DNA of 64,000 nt from Streptomyces sp. CB02056 (GCF_001905545.1 NZ_LIPD01000009.1:1-64000); one strand, 5' to 3'; shown: positions 14,405 to 22,998, counted from the stretch's first letter. The notes: generated by a model not told the origin, from the sequence alone. Made by a program: numbers and translations.

Positions 14405-17002
14405 TCAGTGGGGACGGCGCGAGAAGACCGCACAGCGCAGCTCGCTGGTGTGACGTTCTCCGTCGATGTCGAGCCAGAGGTGCTCCGGGGCGGGGAGCAT
14501 TTCGCTGAACTCCAGAGCGGCGGCCGTCTTCCGGGCGAGCCGGAAGACCTGCCGGACGATGAGGGGGGATTCCCAGTCGACGTAGACCGGTTTCGGCTCG
14601 CCGGGGATCTTCAGGAAGCCGCGGCGCGGCAGGCCGAGTTCGCGGCGCAGCCGGCGGGCGGCGGCGAACTCCGGGGCGTCGCCCTTGGAGCGGTGGACGC
14701 CGGGGCTCCAGCCGCGCAGGGCCTCGGCGGGGACGCGCCAGCGCTCCCGGTGCAGCACGATCCGACCGCAGCGGATGCGGGGCACGTGGTCGCGGTCCCG
14801 GTCGCGGACGCCGACGCCGCCGAAGTGGCGGGGGAAGGCGAACGGGGAGAGCGGGTCCTGGCGGATGCTGGGGCCGCCCGCCAGCGGGGCGAGCAGCTTG
14901 AGCCGGCCGGCCAGTCCGTGGGCGCGCAGCTCCAGCCGGTCGGCGGTGGCCACCAGGTACAGCGCGCCGGGCTGGAGGACGTCGCCGCGGGCCTTCGGGG
15001 AGAGCCCGTACACCTCCAGGTCCGGGCAGGGGTAGGTGAGTTGGGCGCCGGTCTTGTCGGGGTGCGAGCGGGAGAGGTCGACCAGCACCTCGTCCTCGTC
15101 GAGCAGCCCCCGGTAGCGGTCGTGGACCGCGTCGAGGAGTTCGGGCGCCTCGGCCTGGAGCATCGAGGCGAAGCTGGAGTGGGTGAGCGCCTCGCGGACG
15201 GCGTGGCAGTCCCCGACGACGGCGAGGAAGTCGCCGCGGCCGATCGCGGCGGCGTCCGGCGCGGCGAGCATGACGTCCGGGTTGCACAGCGCGGGCGGGG
15301 TGTCGGGGTGGCGGGCGAGCAGCTCCTCCAGCCGGGCCCGGTCGACGACGCTCTCGGAGCGGCCGTCCTCGGCGCCGTCCAGCAGCAGGTCGACGACCTC
15401 CCGGTCGAGCGCCGCGATCTCCCGGTCCACCTCCTCGCACTCGGCGGCGAGCAGCGGCTTGTCGGCGAAGAAGGCGGCGTAGAAGTCCGGCAGCGGTACG
15501 GGCGTGCCGGTGCCGAAGCGCCGTGCCGTCCAGCGGTGCAGGATGTCCAGTTCGCGGCGGACGCGCAGCCGGGGGACGAGCAGCGTCAGGTCGTAGACCA
15601 CGGACAGCTCGCGGCCGATCAGGGCGGCGACGTCGGGGCCGAGGACGACGTCCCTGACCGGGCTGTACGCCTCCTCGTAGAGGATGCTCCGGTCCGCGTA
15701 GTGCCGGCCCTCGGAGCGGTTGGCGGCGGAGCCGGTGACCTCCTCGAAGGCCTGCTTGAGTTCGCCGAGCAGGGCCGCGCGCCGCTCCGTCGGGCCTTCG
15801 GCGAAGCGGCGCAGCCCGTCCTGGAAGCGGCGCACCACGGCGAGGTCGGGGGAGTCGTCGGCGAGCTGTCCGGCGAGTTCGCGCAGTACGTCGGTGGCGC
15901 CGATCGGGATCTCCCGGCGGCCGATCAGCCAGTCCTGGTCGACGAGTTCGGCGAGCACCCGGTCGAAGTCGCGGTCGGCCGGGCGGTCCGGGCGGTCGGC
16001 CCAGGCGGCGCGCAGCCAGGCCACCGTGCGCTCGCCGTCGCAGTGCTCCCAGAGCCAGGACCGGTCGGCGTCGAAGGTGTCGGCCTTCACCGCGACGAAG
16101 CGCCAGCCGTCCGGCATGCCGGTGGTGCTCTCGAACGCGTACAGCCGGACGACGGGGCCCTCGGCGAAGGCGAGGGGCCGCCGGCGGGGGCGCACCGTCT
16201 CGAAGGCCTCCGGCCGGGCGCTGAAGACCTCGGCCATCGCCTCGCCCGCCCAGTGGCTGAGCAGGGCGATCCGGCGCAGCGGGCCGGTGGACCAGCCGAC
16301 GCCGGGGGCGGCGCCCTCCGGTGCGGTCCGGGCGACGGCGAGGGGGCCGAAGTGCGAGTGGGTCTCGTTCTTGGTGGTGACCCGCTGGAGGTACATGGCG
16401 AGCAGGTCGGTCATCCGCTTGACGTGGCCGTCCGACCCGGCGCCGCCGGAGGCGAGCCAGGCGGTGAACTCCTCGAAGCGGGCGTCGTTGGACAGCAGCA
16501 GGACCTGCTGGAGGGAGGGTTCGCGGAACAGGTCCACGACGGTCCGGCGGGCGTCGGCGAGGGCGGCGCCGTGCTCCCGCTCGAAGGCCTCCCAGTGGCC
16601 GTCCAGGGCCTGCACCGCGTCCTGGTAGCGCTTGGCCGAGTCCAGGGCGGCCGGGCCGAGTTCGGCTTCGAGCCGGGCGAGGTCGGCGGGCGGGAAGGGG
16701 CGGAGCATGCCGACGCCGGAGGCGAGGTCGCCCCGGGTGCCGGCCCGCTCGGCGCGCAGGTCGGCCTTCAACCGCCGCCCCAGCTCGACGGCTTCGTCCC
16801 GCAGGTCGAGGACGGCGTCGGCGGCCCGGGCGGTCGAGGGGGCGACGACGCGGTCCAGCAGCGAGAGCGGGTAGCCCGCGTGGCGCAGCATCGCGACCGG
16901 GGCGAGGGACCACCCCGGGCCGCCGTCCGCCCCGGTGGTCGGGGTGCGGTCGCCTCCCGTCGGAGGTCGTGCGCCGTCCGGACGCGGCTTCGGCTCGTCC
17001 AT
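14405..17002 (-). CDS. Small LanB / PEARL-like enzyme, copy 2 (first gene of operon)
   Basis: This 865-residue paralogue of the protein at 7238-9829 has the same block order: TKNETHSHFGP near residue 212, HYADRSILYEEAYS, GDCHAVREALTHSSF, SIRQDPLSPFAFPRHFGG and KPVYVDWESPL. It also stops at the end of the dehydratase N-terminal domain, without SpaB_C. The start at 17002 follows AGGGGG; an in-frame ATG at 17047 would add 15 residues. Two copies in one operon suggest two different aminoacyl additions, or a heterodimer. The N-terminal 30 residues are Pro/Gly-rich and likely disordered. A promoter and a palindromic operator lie just upstream. Confidence 0.8.
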   Translation of the reverse strand: MDEPKPRPDGARPPTGGDRTPTTGADGGPGWSLAPVAMLRHAGYPLSLLDRVVAPSTARAADAVLDLRDEAVELGRRLKADLRAERAGTRGDLASGVGMLRPFPPADLARLEAELGPAALDSAKRYQDAVQALDGHWEAFEREHGAALADARRTVVDLFREPSLQQVLLLSNDARFEEFTAWLASGGAGSDGHVKRMTDLLAMYLQRVTTKNETHSHFGPLAVARTAPEGAAPGVGWSTGPLRRIALLSHWAGEAMAEVFSARPEAFETVRPRRRPLAFAEGPVVRLYAFESTTGMPDGWRFVAVKADTFDADRSWLWEHCDGERTVAWLRAAWADRPDRPADRDFDRVLAELVDQDWLIGRREIPIGATDVLRELAGQLADDSPDLAVVRRFQDGLRRFAEGPTERRAALLGELKQAFEEVTGSAANRSEGRHYADRSILYEEAYSPVRDVVLGPDVAALIGRELSVVYDLTLLVPRLRVRRELDILHRWTARRFGTGTPVPLPDFYAAFFADKPLLAAECEEVDREIAALDREVVDLLLDGAEDGRSESVVDRARLEELLARHPDTPPALCNPDVMLAAPDAAAIGRGDFLAVVGDCHAVREALTHSSFASMLQAEAPELLDAVHDRYRGLLDEDEVLVDLSRSHPDKTGAQLTYPCPDLEVYGLSPKARGDVLQPGALYLVATADRLELRAHGLAGRLKLLAPLAGGPSIRQDPLSPFAFPRHFGGVGVRDRDRDHVPRIRCGRIVLHRERWRVPAEALRGWSPGVHRSKGDAPEFAAARRLRRELGLPRRGFLKIPGEPKPVYVDWESPLIVRQVFRLARKTAAALEFSEMLPAPEHLWLDIDGERHTSELRCAVFSRRPH

Positions 17003-17027
17003 GATCGCCCCCTTGTGGCTGACTTGA

Positions 17028-17043
17028 TCACGACAGTTCGTGA
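17028..17043. promoter_or_regulatory. Palindromic operator candidate for the PEARL-like operon
   Basis: The sequence TCACGACAGTTCGTGA is a perfect 6-4-6 inverted repeat 26 bp upstream of the first start codon and just downstream of the predicted -10 box. That is a usual place for a repressor site. The binding protein is unknown. Confidence 0.45.
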
Positions 17044-17072
17044 CCATAACAACGTGTCGAGGGGGCGTTCAA
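17043..17072 (-). promoter_or_regulatory. Candidate promoter of the PEARL-like operon
   Basis: On the minus strand TTGAAC (17067-17072) is followed after 17-18 bp by TTATGG/TATGGT (17043-17049). Each box fits the vegetative consensus at about 4 of 6 positions. The site lies in an unusually AT-rich patch about 45 bp upstream of the ATG at 17002, and the palindrome at 17028-17043 overlaps the expected transcription start. Confidence 0.4.
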
Positions 17073-17077
17073 TAACG

Positions 17078-17197
17078 ATGTGGTCAACGCAAGGATTTCC
17101 GGCCGAGATTGACCGGTTGTCAGCCGAAATCCGTGGTGGTGCTCCAGGGCCCGACGATTGGGATGGCCGCAAACGGCCTGTTTCGACCCGAACGTGA
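17078..17197 (+). CDS. Possible 39-residue ORF divergent from the PEARL-like operon
   Basis: ATG to TGA gives 39 residues that begin MWSTQGFP and contain an acidic PDDWDG stretch before a basic tail. It is the only short frame I could find beside the operon that might serve as a scaffold peptide. Against it: it is on the opposite strand, its third codon positions are only about half G/C (coding sequence here is above 90%), and the G-rich stretch upstream is about 12 bp from the ATG, too far for a good ribosome binding site. Probably non-coding promoter DNA, listed so that it can be tested. Confidence 0.2.
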   Translation: MWSTQGFPAEIDRLSAEIRGGAPGPDDWDGRKRPVSTRT

Positions 17198-17226
17198 CGC
17201 TCGCTCGGGGGCCGGGCCAGGCGGGC

Positions 17227-17865
17227 TCAGGAGGCGGTACGGGCGTACGCGGTCAGCCAGTTGAGGTCGCGGTGCCCGGCGCCGTAGCGCTGCCGCTCGT
17301 TGACGACGCGGACGTCGGCCCCGGTGAAGCCGGCCGCCTCCAGCAGGCCGCGGACCCGGTCGGCGGTCTGGTAGCGGAAGAAGCGGGCGGCGTCGGCGCT
17401 GAAGGACTCGACGAACTCCTCCTCGCCCTCGCCCTCCTTGAAGCTGACGAACAGCGCCCCGCCGGGCCGCAGTACCCGGTGGAACTCGGCCAGCGCGGCC
17501 GCCACGTGCTCGTCCCTGAGGTGCAGCAGCGTCGCCTGGGACCAGACGCCCGCGAAGGAGGCGTCGGGGAGGTCCAGCGCGCACACGTCCATGCGCCGGA
17601 AGTCCAGCCCGGGGTGGAGCTCCCGGGCCCGGGCGACGAAGGGCTCGCTCAGGTCGACGCCGGTCACCGCCACGCCCCTGGCCGCCAGCAGGGCCGTGTC
17701 GCGGCCGAAGGCGCACCCGGCGTCCAGGACCGGCCCGGCCGGATCGGGGAGCATCCCGGTGAAGAGGTCGAGCTCCTCGTCCGGGACCATGCCCTTGGTG
17801 GCGGACTCGTACTTGTCGGCGCTGTGCTCGTAGGCGGCGATGGTGCGTGAGAGGTAGTCAAGCAT
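17227..17865 (-). CDS. Class I SAM-dependent methyltransferase
   Basis: The 212-residue protein has methyltransferase motif I VLDAGCAFGRDT (about residues 46-57), an acidic post-I residue in VTGVDLSE, and a motif II/III region around LHLRDEHVAAALAEFHRVLRPGG. It belongs to the broad Methyltransf_11/25 group, which includes N- and O-methyltransferases of natural products. It sits between the hpgT gene (separated by a terminator at 17900-17939) and the PEARL-like operon (225 bp away), so it could serve either pathway. Confidence 0.8.
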   Translation of the reverse strand: MLDYLSRTIAAYEHSADKYESATKGMVPDEELDLFTGMLPDPAGPVLDAGCAFGRDTALLAARGVAVTGVDLSEPFVARARELHPGLDFRRMDVCALDLPDASFAGVWSQATLLHLRDEHVAAALAEFHRVLRPGGALFVSFKEGEGEEEFVESFSADAARFFRYQTADRVRGLLEAAGFTGADVRVVNERQRYGAGHRDLNWLTAYARTAS

Positions 17866-17899
17866 GCCTGAAACCTACCCTCGTGGGGGTCGGAGCGGG

Positions 17900-17939
17900 C
17901 CGGAAGGGGGGCGCCCCGGACGGGACGCCCCCCTTCCGG
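17900..17939. terminator. Terminator hairpin after the Hpg genes
   Basis: A perfect 14-bp stem (17900-17913 with 17926-17939) and a 12-nt loop lie just downstream of the hpgT stop codon (17946). It should end the long NRPS transcript coming from the right and separates the methyltransferase gene at 17227-17865 from it. Confidence 0.75.
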
Positions 17940-17945
17940 GGCCGG

Positions 17946-19244
17946 TCAGGACCGCGCGGCGAGCAGCGCGGCCAGCCCGTCCAGCCCCCGGTCGACGGTG
18001 GCCGGGTCGACCTGGCTGACGGAGAGCCGCAGTTGGTGCTCCCCGCCCGTCCCCGGGTAGAAGTGCGACATCGGTGTCCAGATCACCCCGTACTCCGAGG
18101 CGGAGCGCTCCAGCAGCGCGTCGTCCACCACGCACGGCACCGTGAGCACCAGGAAGAAGCCGCCGCGCGGCTCGTTCCAGGTCACCCCGCAGCCGGGCGG
18201 GAAGCGCCGGGCCAGGCCCTCCAGCACCAGCGCGAGGTTGCGCCGGTAGAGCGCGGCCACCTCGGTGTTGGCGGCCCGCAGGCTGTGGCCGTGCTCCAGC
18301 AGCGCGCCGCCGATCACGGCCTGGGCGATCGGCGAGGTGTTCACCGTGGTCATGCTCTTGATCATGCCGAGCAGGTCGGCGAACAGCCCGGTGCCGCCCT
18401 GCCCGTCCGCCACCAGCTGGTCCGCCACCACGTACCCGACCCGGGCGCCCGGCAGGGCCGTCTTGGCGAAGGAGCCGAGGTGGACCACCCGCCGGTCGGT
18501 GTCCAGCGCCTTGAGCGAGGGCAGCCGCTCCTCGCCGGCGAACACGCAGTACGGGTTGTCCTCCAGCAGCAGGAAGTCCTCCTCGGAGGCCAGCGCCAGC
18601 AGCTCCCGGCGCAGCTCCAGCGGCAGGCTGGCCCCGCTCGGGTTGGCCACGTCCGGCACCAGGTAGAGCGCCCGCGGGCGCAGCCCCTCGGCCCGGGCGG
18701 CGGCCAGTTGACGGCGCAGGTCGGCGAGGTCCACGCCGTCCGGGCCGTCGGCGACCGCCCGCACCGGCAGGTCGGCCAGCAGCGCCGCGCCGGTCAGCCC
18801 CACGTAGGTGGGGGAGACGGCCAGCACCAGGTCCTCGGGGCCGCGGCGCAGCGCCCGCAGCACCAGGAACATCGCCTCCTGGCAGCCCACCGTGACCACG
18901 ATCGACTCGGCGGGCACCTCGATGCCCTCGTCGGTGGCGAGGTGGGTGGCGATCAGGTCGTGGATGATCCCCTTGGTCCGCCCGTACTGGAGCACCTGCC
19001 GGCGGGCCGCCTCCTCCGTCAGCCCGCGCTCGGTGCGCAGGTGGTCGAGGTAGCGGTCCAGGTGGCGGTGGACGGCGTCCAGCTCGAAGAACTGCTCGGC
19101 CGGGCGGCCGGCCGCGAAGGAGACCGCCTCCGGGTAGCGGATGGAGATCTCGTTGAGCAGGTTCATCGAGGTCATCGCCGGGTCGGCGAGGGAGGTGTGC
19201 AGGCCCGCGAGCAGCAGGTCGTGCGGTGCGGCGATGGTGGTCAC
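17946..19244 (-). CDS. hpgT: 4-Hydroxyphenylglycine aminotransferase
   Basis: This 432-residue PLP enzyme of fold type I (subgroup near MocR/2-aminoadipate aminotransferases) has the cofactor Lys at about residue 260 in GSFAKTALPGARVGYV and the NPSG motif in PDVANPSGASLP. HpgT makes L-4-hydroxyphenylglycine from 4-hydroxyphenylglyoxylate, with tyrosine as amino donor, which also regenerates 4-hydroxyphenylpyruvate. The next two upstream genes make its substrate and overlap by 4 bp each (GTG start at 19244 inside the hmo stop), so the three form one translationally coupled cassette. Assignment is firm from context. Confidence 0.9.
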   Translation of the reverse strand: MTTIAAPHDLLLAGLHTSLADPAMTSMNLLNEISIRYPEAVSFAAGRPAEQFFELDAVHRHLDRYLDHLRTERGLTEEAARRQVLQYGRTKGIIHDLIATHLATDEGIEVPAESIVVTVGCQEAMFLVLRALRRGPEDLVLAVSPTYVGLTGAALLADLPVRAVADGPDGVDLADLRRQLAAARAEGLRPRALYLVPDVANPSGASLPLELRRELLALASEEDFLLLEDNPYCVFAGEERLPSLKALDTDRRVVHLGSFAKTALPGARVGYVVADQLVADGQGGTGLFADLLGMIKSMTTVNTSPIAQAVIGGALLEHGHSLRAANTEVAALYRRNLALVLEGLARRFPPGCGVTWNEPRGGFFLVLTVPCVVDDALLERSASEYGVIWTPMSHFYPGTGGEHQLRLSVSQVDPATVDRGLDGLAALLAARS

Positions 19245-20392
19245 GGGGTGCTCCAGACGGGGCAGGGCAGGGTGGTGGTGCGCAGTTCGGCGGCGGCCCG
19301 GGGGTCGGCGCAGCCCGCGAGGCCGAGCGCGTGCCGCAGCTCGGTGGCGAGCAGGTCGAGGACCTCGGTGCAGCCCGCCTCGCCGCCGGCCGCCAGGCCC
19401 CAGATCAGCGGGCGCCCGAGCAGGACCCCGGTGGCGCCGAGGGCCAGCGCGGTGAGCACGTCCGAGCCGCCGCGCACCCCGCTGTCCAGCAGTACCTGGC
19501 AGTCCTCGCCGGCCAGCGCCTCGGCGACCTCCGGCAGCATCGTCACGGCGGGCACGGCCCGGTCGAGCTGGCGGCCGCCGTGGTTGGAGACCACCACGGC
19601 CGCGGCGCCGATCCCGGCGGCCCGCCGGGCGTCGGCCGGGTCGAGCACGCCCTTGACCACCAGCGGCAGGTCGGTCTCGCCGCGCAGCCACTCGAGGTCG
19701 GCCCAGGTGACGCCGGGGGAGAGCAGCTCCGCGGTGTGCGCGGCCACCGCCGAGACGGCGGCGGTGGCCTCGTGCGCCCGCCCGGCGGCGCCGCCCTCCA
19801 GCAGCGCCGCGCGGACGTCCGACGGCAGGGCGAAGGCGTTCCTGGCGTCGCGCAGCCGGCGGCCCATGTACGGCACGTCGGCGGTGACCACCAGGGCCTC
19901 GCTGCCGGCCTCCTCGGCCGCCCTGACCAGGTCGAGCAGCCGGCCGCGGTCGCGCAGCCAGTACAGCTGGAACCAGAGCGTGGCGCCGGTCTTCGCGAGC
20001 TCCTCGAAGCCGACGCTGCTGAGCGTGCCGACGGTGAACGGCACGCCCGCGGCGGCCGCGGCGCGGGCCGAGGCCAGCTCGCCCTCGGGGTGGAACAGCC
20101 GGTGGTAGGCGACGGGTGCCACCGCCACCGGCAGGGCCGCCCGGCTGCGCACCAGGGTGGCGGCGGTGTCCCGGGTGCTGACGTCGGTCAGCACCCGGGG
20201 CACCAGGGCCACCCGGTCGAAGGCGGCCCGGTTGGCGGCGAGCGTCAACTCGCGCTCGGCACCGCCCTCCAGCCACTCCCAGACCTCGGGCGCGAGCACG
20301 GCCCGGGCCCGGTCGGCGTACTCCGCGACGGACAGCGCCGGGCGCCCGCCGGCCGGGCCGGTCGGTGGTTCGTTGCGGACGGACGCGCTCAT
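19241..20392 (-). CDS. hmo: 4-Hydroxymandelate oxidase (FMN-dependent)
   Basis: The 383-residue protein belongs to the FMN-dependent alpha-hydroxy-acid oxidase family (glycolate oxidase type). The active-site SNHGGRQLD carries the catalytic His and Arg, and the DSGVRGGSD and GRPLIWG phosphate-binding loops are present. In the Hpg pathway Hmo oxidises L-4-hydroxymandelate to 4-hydroxyphenylglyoxylate. It overlaps hmaS upstream (ATGA) and hpgT downstream (GTGA). Length is as usual for the family. Confidence 0.9.
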   Translation of the reverse strand: MSASVRNEPPTGPAGGRPALSVAEYADRARAVLAPEVWEWLEGGAERELTLAANRAAFDRVALVPRVLTDVSTRDTAATLVRSRAALPVAVAPVAYHRLFHPEGELASARAAAAAGVPFTVGTLSSVGFEELAKTGATLWFQLYWLRDRGRLLDLVRAAEEAGSEALVVTADVPYMGRRLRDARNAFALPSDVRAALLEGGAAGRAHEATAAVSAVAAHTAELLSPGVTWADLEWLRGETDLPLVVKGVLDPADARRAAGIGAAAVVVSNHGGRQLDRAVPAVTMLPEVAEALAGEDCQVLLDSGVRGGSDVLTALALGATGVLLGRPLIWGLAAGGEAGCTEVLDLLATELRHALGLAGCADPRAAAELRTTTLPCPVWSTP

Positions 20393-21486
20393 CCGGCCAC
20401 TTCGCTGGCGTTGCGCTGGAGCTCCACGGCCTCGTAGAGGGCGCGGATGTTGTTGCTGCCGAAGTTGCGGGCCCGGATGCGCTCGATCACCTCGAAGAAG
20501 AAGGTGTTCCGCGGGTGCTGGGAGCGGGTGAAGATCTGGAACAGCTGGCCGTCGTGGTCCTGGTCGACCAGCAGGTTCAGCTCGCGCAGCTGCTCGAAGG
20601 AGTGCCGCAGCGGCGTCAGGCGGCCGGGCAGCGCGTCGTAGTAGGTCTGCGGGGTGCGCAGGAACGGCACGCCGCGCTCGGCCATGGTGGAGACGGAGTG
20701 CACCGCGTCCTCGGCGGCGAAGGCGACGTGCTGCACCCCGGCGCCGCCGTGGCCGGCCAGGAAGGAGGCGATCTGGCCGCCCGCGTCCGCGGTGAGCGGC
20801 TCGATCAGGGTGAGGGTGACGCTGTGGTCGGCGCTCTGCACGACCGCCGAGTCCATGCCGAGCGCGCCGACCTCGACCCGCTCCTCGAAGATCGTCCGGA
20901 AGCCGAAGACCTCGCGGTAGCGGTGCTCGGTCTTGCGCAGCTCGCCGAACGGCACCAGGACGGCGAAGTGGTCGACGGTCCGCAGGCCGACCTGGCCCTC
21001 GCCGGTCAGCGGGGCCGGGTCGGGCAGGCCGGGGATGCGGCCGGCCGGGACCTCGGGGCCGCGCTCGATCAGGGTGTGCACCACCTCGCCGAAGGCGTCG
21101 ACGACCGCGGTGACGCAGCCGTCCGCGGCCTTCGGCTCGCCCAGCGCGGCGGCGCCGCGGGCGGTCAGGGTGCGGTACGCGTCGGTGGCGTCCGGCACCC
21201 GCAGGCCGAGGGCGCCGACGCCGTCGCCGTGCCGGGCCAGGTAGCCGGTGGCCGGGTGGCCGGCGGCCAGCGGCTGGGTGAGCAGCAGTCGGATGGAGGC
21301 CTGGCCGACCAGCGCGGACAGGCAGCGCTCGGCGGCCTCGCCGCGCTCGGTCGGCGGGACGAGCAGCTCGAAGCCGTACTCCGTGGTCAGCCGGGTGGTC
21401 TCGGCGCCCAGGTCGGCCACGTAGAACTCGACGTGGTCCAGCTCGACGGGGATCGGGGTGACGGTGGGAGAGGAACGGTCGGTCAT
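20389..21486 (-). CDS. hmaS: 4-Hydroxymandelate synthase
   Basis: This 365-residue protein is of the 4-hydroxyphenylpyruvate dioxygenase fold with two vicinal-oxygen-chelate halves. The three iron ligands are visible in the C-terminal half: His in RTVDHFAV, His in GVQHVAFA and Glu in FFFEVIER. HmaS and HPPD share this fold and differ in a few active-site residues; the overlap with hmo and hpgT makes HmaS (4-hydroxyphenylpyruvate to 4-hydroxymandelate) the better call. The substrate comes from primary tyrosine metabolism, since no prephenate dehydrogenase gene is nearby. Confidence 0.88.
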   Translation of the reverse strand: MTDRSSPTVTPIPVELDHVEFYVADLGAETTRLTTEYGFELLVPPTERGEAAERCLSALVGQASIRLLLTQPLAAGHPATGYLARHGDGVGALGLRVPDATDAYRTLTARGAAALGEPKAADGCVTAVVDAFGEVVHTLIERGPEVPAGRIPGLPDPAPLTGEGQVGLRTVDHFAVLVPFGELRKTEHRYREVFGFRTIFEERVEVGALGMDSAVVQSADHSVTLTLIEPLTADAGGQIASFLAGHGGAGVQHVAFAAEDAVHSVSTMAERGVPFLRTPQTYYDALPGRLTPLRHSFEQLRELNLLVDQDHDGQLFQIFTRSQHPRNTFFFEVIERIRARNFGSNNIRALYEAVELQRNASEVAG

Positions 21487-21568
21487 CAGAGGAGCTCTCT
21501 CGTGAGGAGGACGGGAGGTGCTGAGGGACGATCGGGTGGAGCGGGCGTACGGGTGCGGGTGCGCGGGA

Positions 21569-22864
21569 TCAGGTGGACTGGAGGTCCTTGGCGTTCTCGG
21601 GCTCGGTCGGGCCGTTGCCCTCGCCCTCGCCGTCGCCCTCGTCGGTGTCCGCGTCCGCGTCCGGGCCCTCGGGCTCCGGCGGCTCGGTCGGGGCCTCCGG
21701 CTTGCCGATCAGGTGGGCGGACGCGAGCAGCGCGCCGACCACCATCACGCCGAGCACCACCCGGAAGTCCAGGGCGGCCACCAGGCCGGAGCCGACGCCG
21801 ACGGCCAGCGCCTGCGGCGCGGTGAGCGAGAGGTTGACGGCCGCCTGGGCGCGCCCCATCAGCTGTGGCGGGGTGGAGGCCTGGGCGGCGGTGGCGAGGC
21901 CGACCATGGCGGCCGGGATGCCCGCGCCCGCGATCACCAGGCCGGCCGACACCACGTACAGCGACGGGGCGAGCAGCAGGACGGTCCCGAGGCCGAACAC
22001 CGCCGAGCCCGCCATGACCGTCCGGCGCGGCCCGAGCCTGCCGATCAGCAGGCCGCCGACCACCGAGCCGGCCAGCGCGCCGACGGCCTCGGTGGTCTCC
22101 AGCACGCCGAGGAACTGCGGCGAGCGGTGCAGCCCGTGCTGGGTCAGCGCGAACAGCACCGGCTGCAGCAGGCTCAGCACGAAGCCGGAGGCGGCGGTGG
22201 CCGCGACCAGCGGCCGCAGTCCGACCGAACCGCGCAGGTGGACGAAGCCGGCCAGCACCTCGGTGCGCCACCGCAGGCCCGAGGGCTCCGGCTTGACCTC
22301 CTCCACCCGCAGGGTGAGGAAGCTCAGCGCGGCCAGCAGCAGCACGACGAGGTCGGCCACCGCCACCACGTGCCCGCCGAACCAGCCGTAGAGGCCCGAG
22401 CCGAGCAGCGGCGCCACCAGTGTGGTGCCGGCCCGGGCGCTCTGGGTCAACCCGGCCGCCGCGCCGAAGTCCTGACGCTCCGTCAGGATGCTGCGCAGCA
22501 GCGCGCTCTGCGCCGGGGCCAGGACGGCCCCGGCCAGACCGCAGACCGTGGCGGTGCAGTAGATGATCCAGACCGTGTCCCGGCCGTCGACCAGCAGCAG
22601 CGGCAGCAGCGAGAGGGCCACCGCCAGGTTGACCCCGACCAGCAGCGGCTTGCGCCGGACCCGGTCGGCGAGCAGGCCGCCGAGCGGGAGCAGCAGCAGG
22701 GGCGCGGAGAAGCAGAACAGCACCAGACCGGCGGCGGAGTTGCTGCCGGTCAGCACCTTGGCCCAGATGCCGAGGGCGATGGAGAGGGCGCTGTCACCGA
22801 GGACGGACAGGGTCTGCCCGGCCAGGTAGCGCCGGAACTCCGGGCGGACCAACAGCGGGTGCAT
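21569..22864 (-). CDS. MFS exporter, likely for the NRPS product
   Basis: The 431-residue protein has 12 probable membrane segments with the MFS loop GGLLADRVRRKP after the second segment. The last 35 residues form an acidic Glu/Pro/Asp tail. I chose the ATG at 22864 because GAAGGAA lies 6 bp upstream; the longer frame reads through a low-complexity repeat and is unlikely to be translated. It lies between the aminotransferase and hmaS genes of the NRPS operon, so export of the finished peptide is the natural role. Confidence 0.85.
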   Translation of the reverse strand: MHPLLVRPEFRRYLAGQTLSVLGDSALSIALGIWAKVLTGSNSAAGLVLFCFSAPLLLLPLGGLLADRVRRKPLLVGVNLAVALSLLPLLLVDGRDTVWIIYCTATVCGLAGAVLAPAQSALLRSILTERQDFGAAAGLTQSARAGTTLVAPLLGSGLYGWFGGHVVAVADLVVLLLAALSFLTLRVEEVKPEPSGLRWRTEVLAGFVHLRGSVGLRPLVAATAASGFVLSLLQPVLFALTQHGLHRSPQFLGVLETTEAVGALAGSVVGGLLIGRLGPRRTVMAGSAVFGLGTVLLLAPSLYVVSAGLVIAGAGIPAAMVGLATAAQASTPPQLMGRAQAAVNLSLTAPQALAVGVGSGLVAALDFRVVLGVMVVGALLASAHLIGKPEAPTEPPEPEGPDADADTDEGDGEGEGNGPTEPENAKDLQST

Positions 22865-22904
22865 GGCGGTTCCTTCGCTGCGCCGACGGCGCTTCGGGGT
22901 GTGC

Positions 22905-22998
22905 AGGGGTGTGCGGTGGTGCCGTGGTGCTCGGTGGTGCGGTGGTGCTGTGCGGTGGTGCGGTGCGGTGGTGCTGTGCTGTGCGGTGCGGTGGTGCA
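22905..22998. repeat. Low-complexity GGTGGTGC-type tandem repeat
   Basis: About ten imperfect copies of GCGGTGGTGC or shorter GGTGC units lie in the 218-bp gap upstream of the MFS gene. Similar units recur in the 42218-42802 gap. They look like slippage-derived spacer DNA inside an operon; no gene or site is seen in them. Confidence 0.6.

Noticed and set aside
7238..17002. Ordinary class I lanthipeptide cluster
   Set aside because: No LanC cyclase, no elimination domain, no Ser/Thr/Cys-rich precursor peptide was found, and the accompanying enzymes are not those of lanthipeptide pathways.
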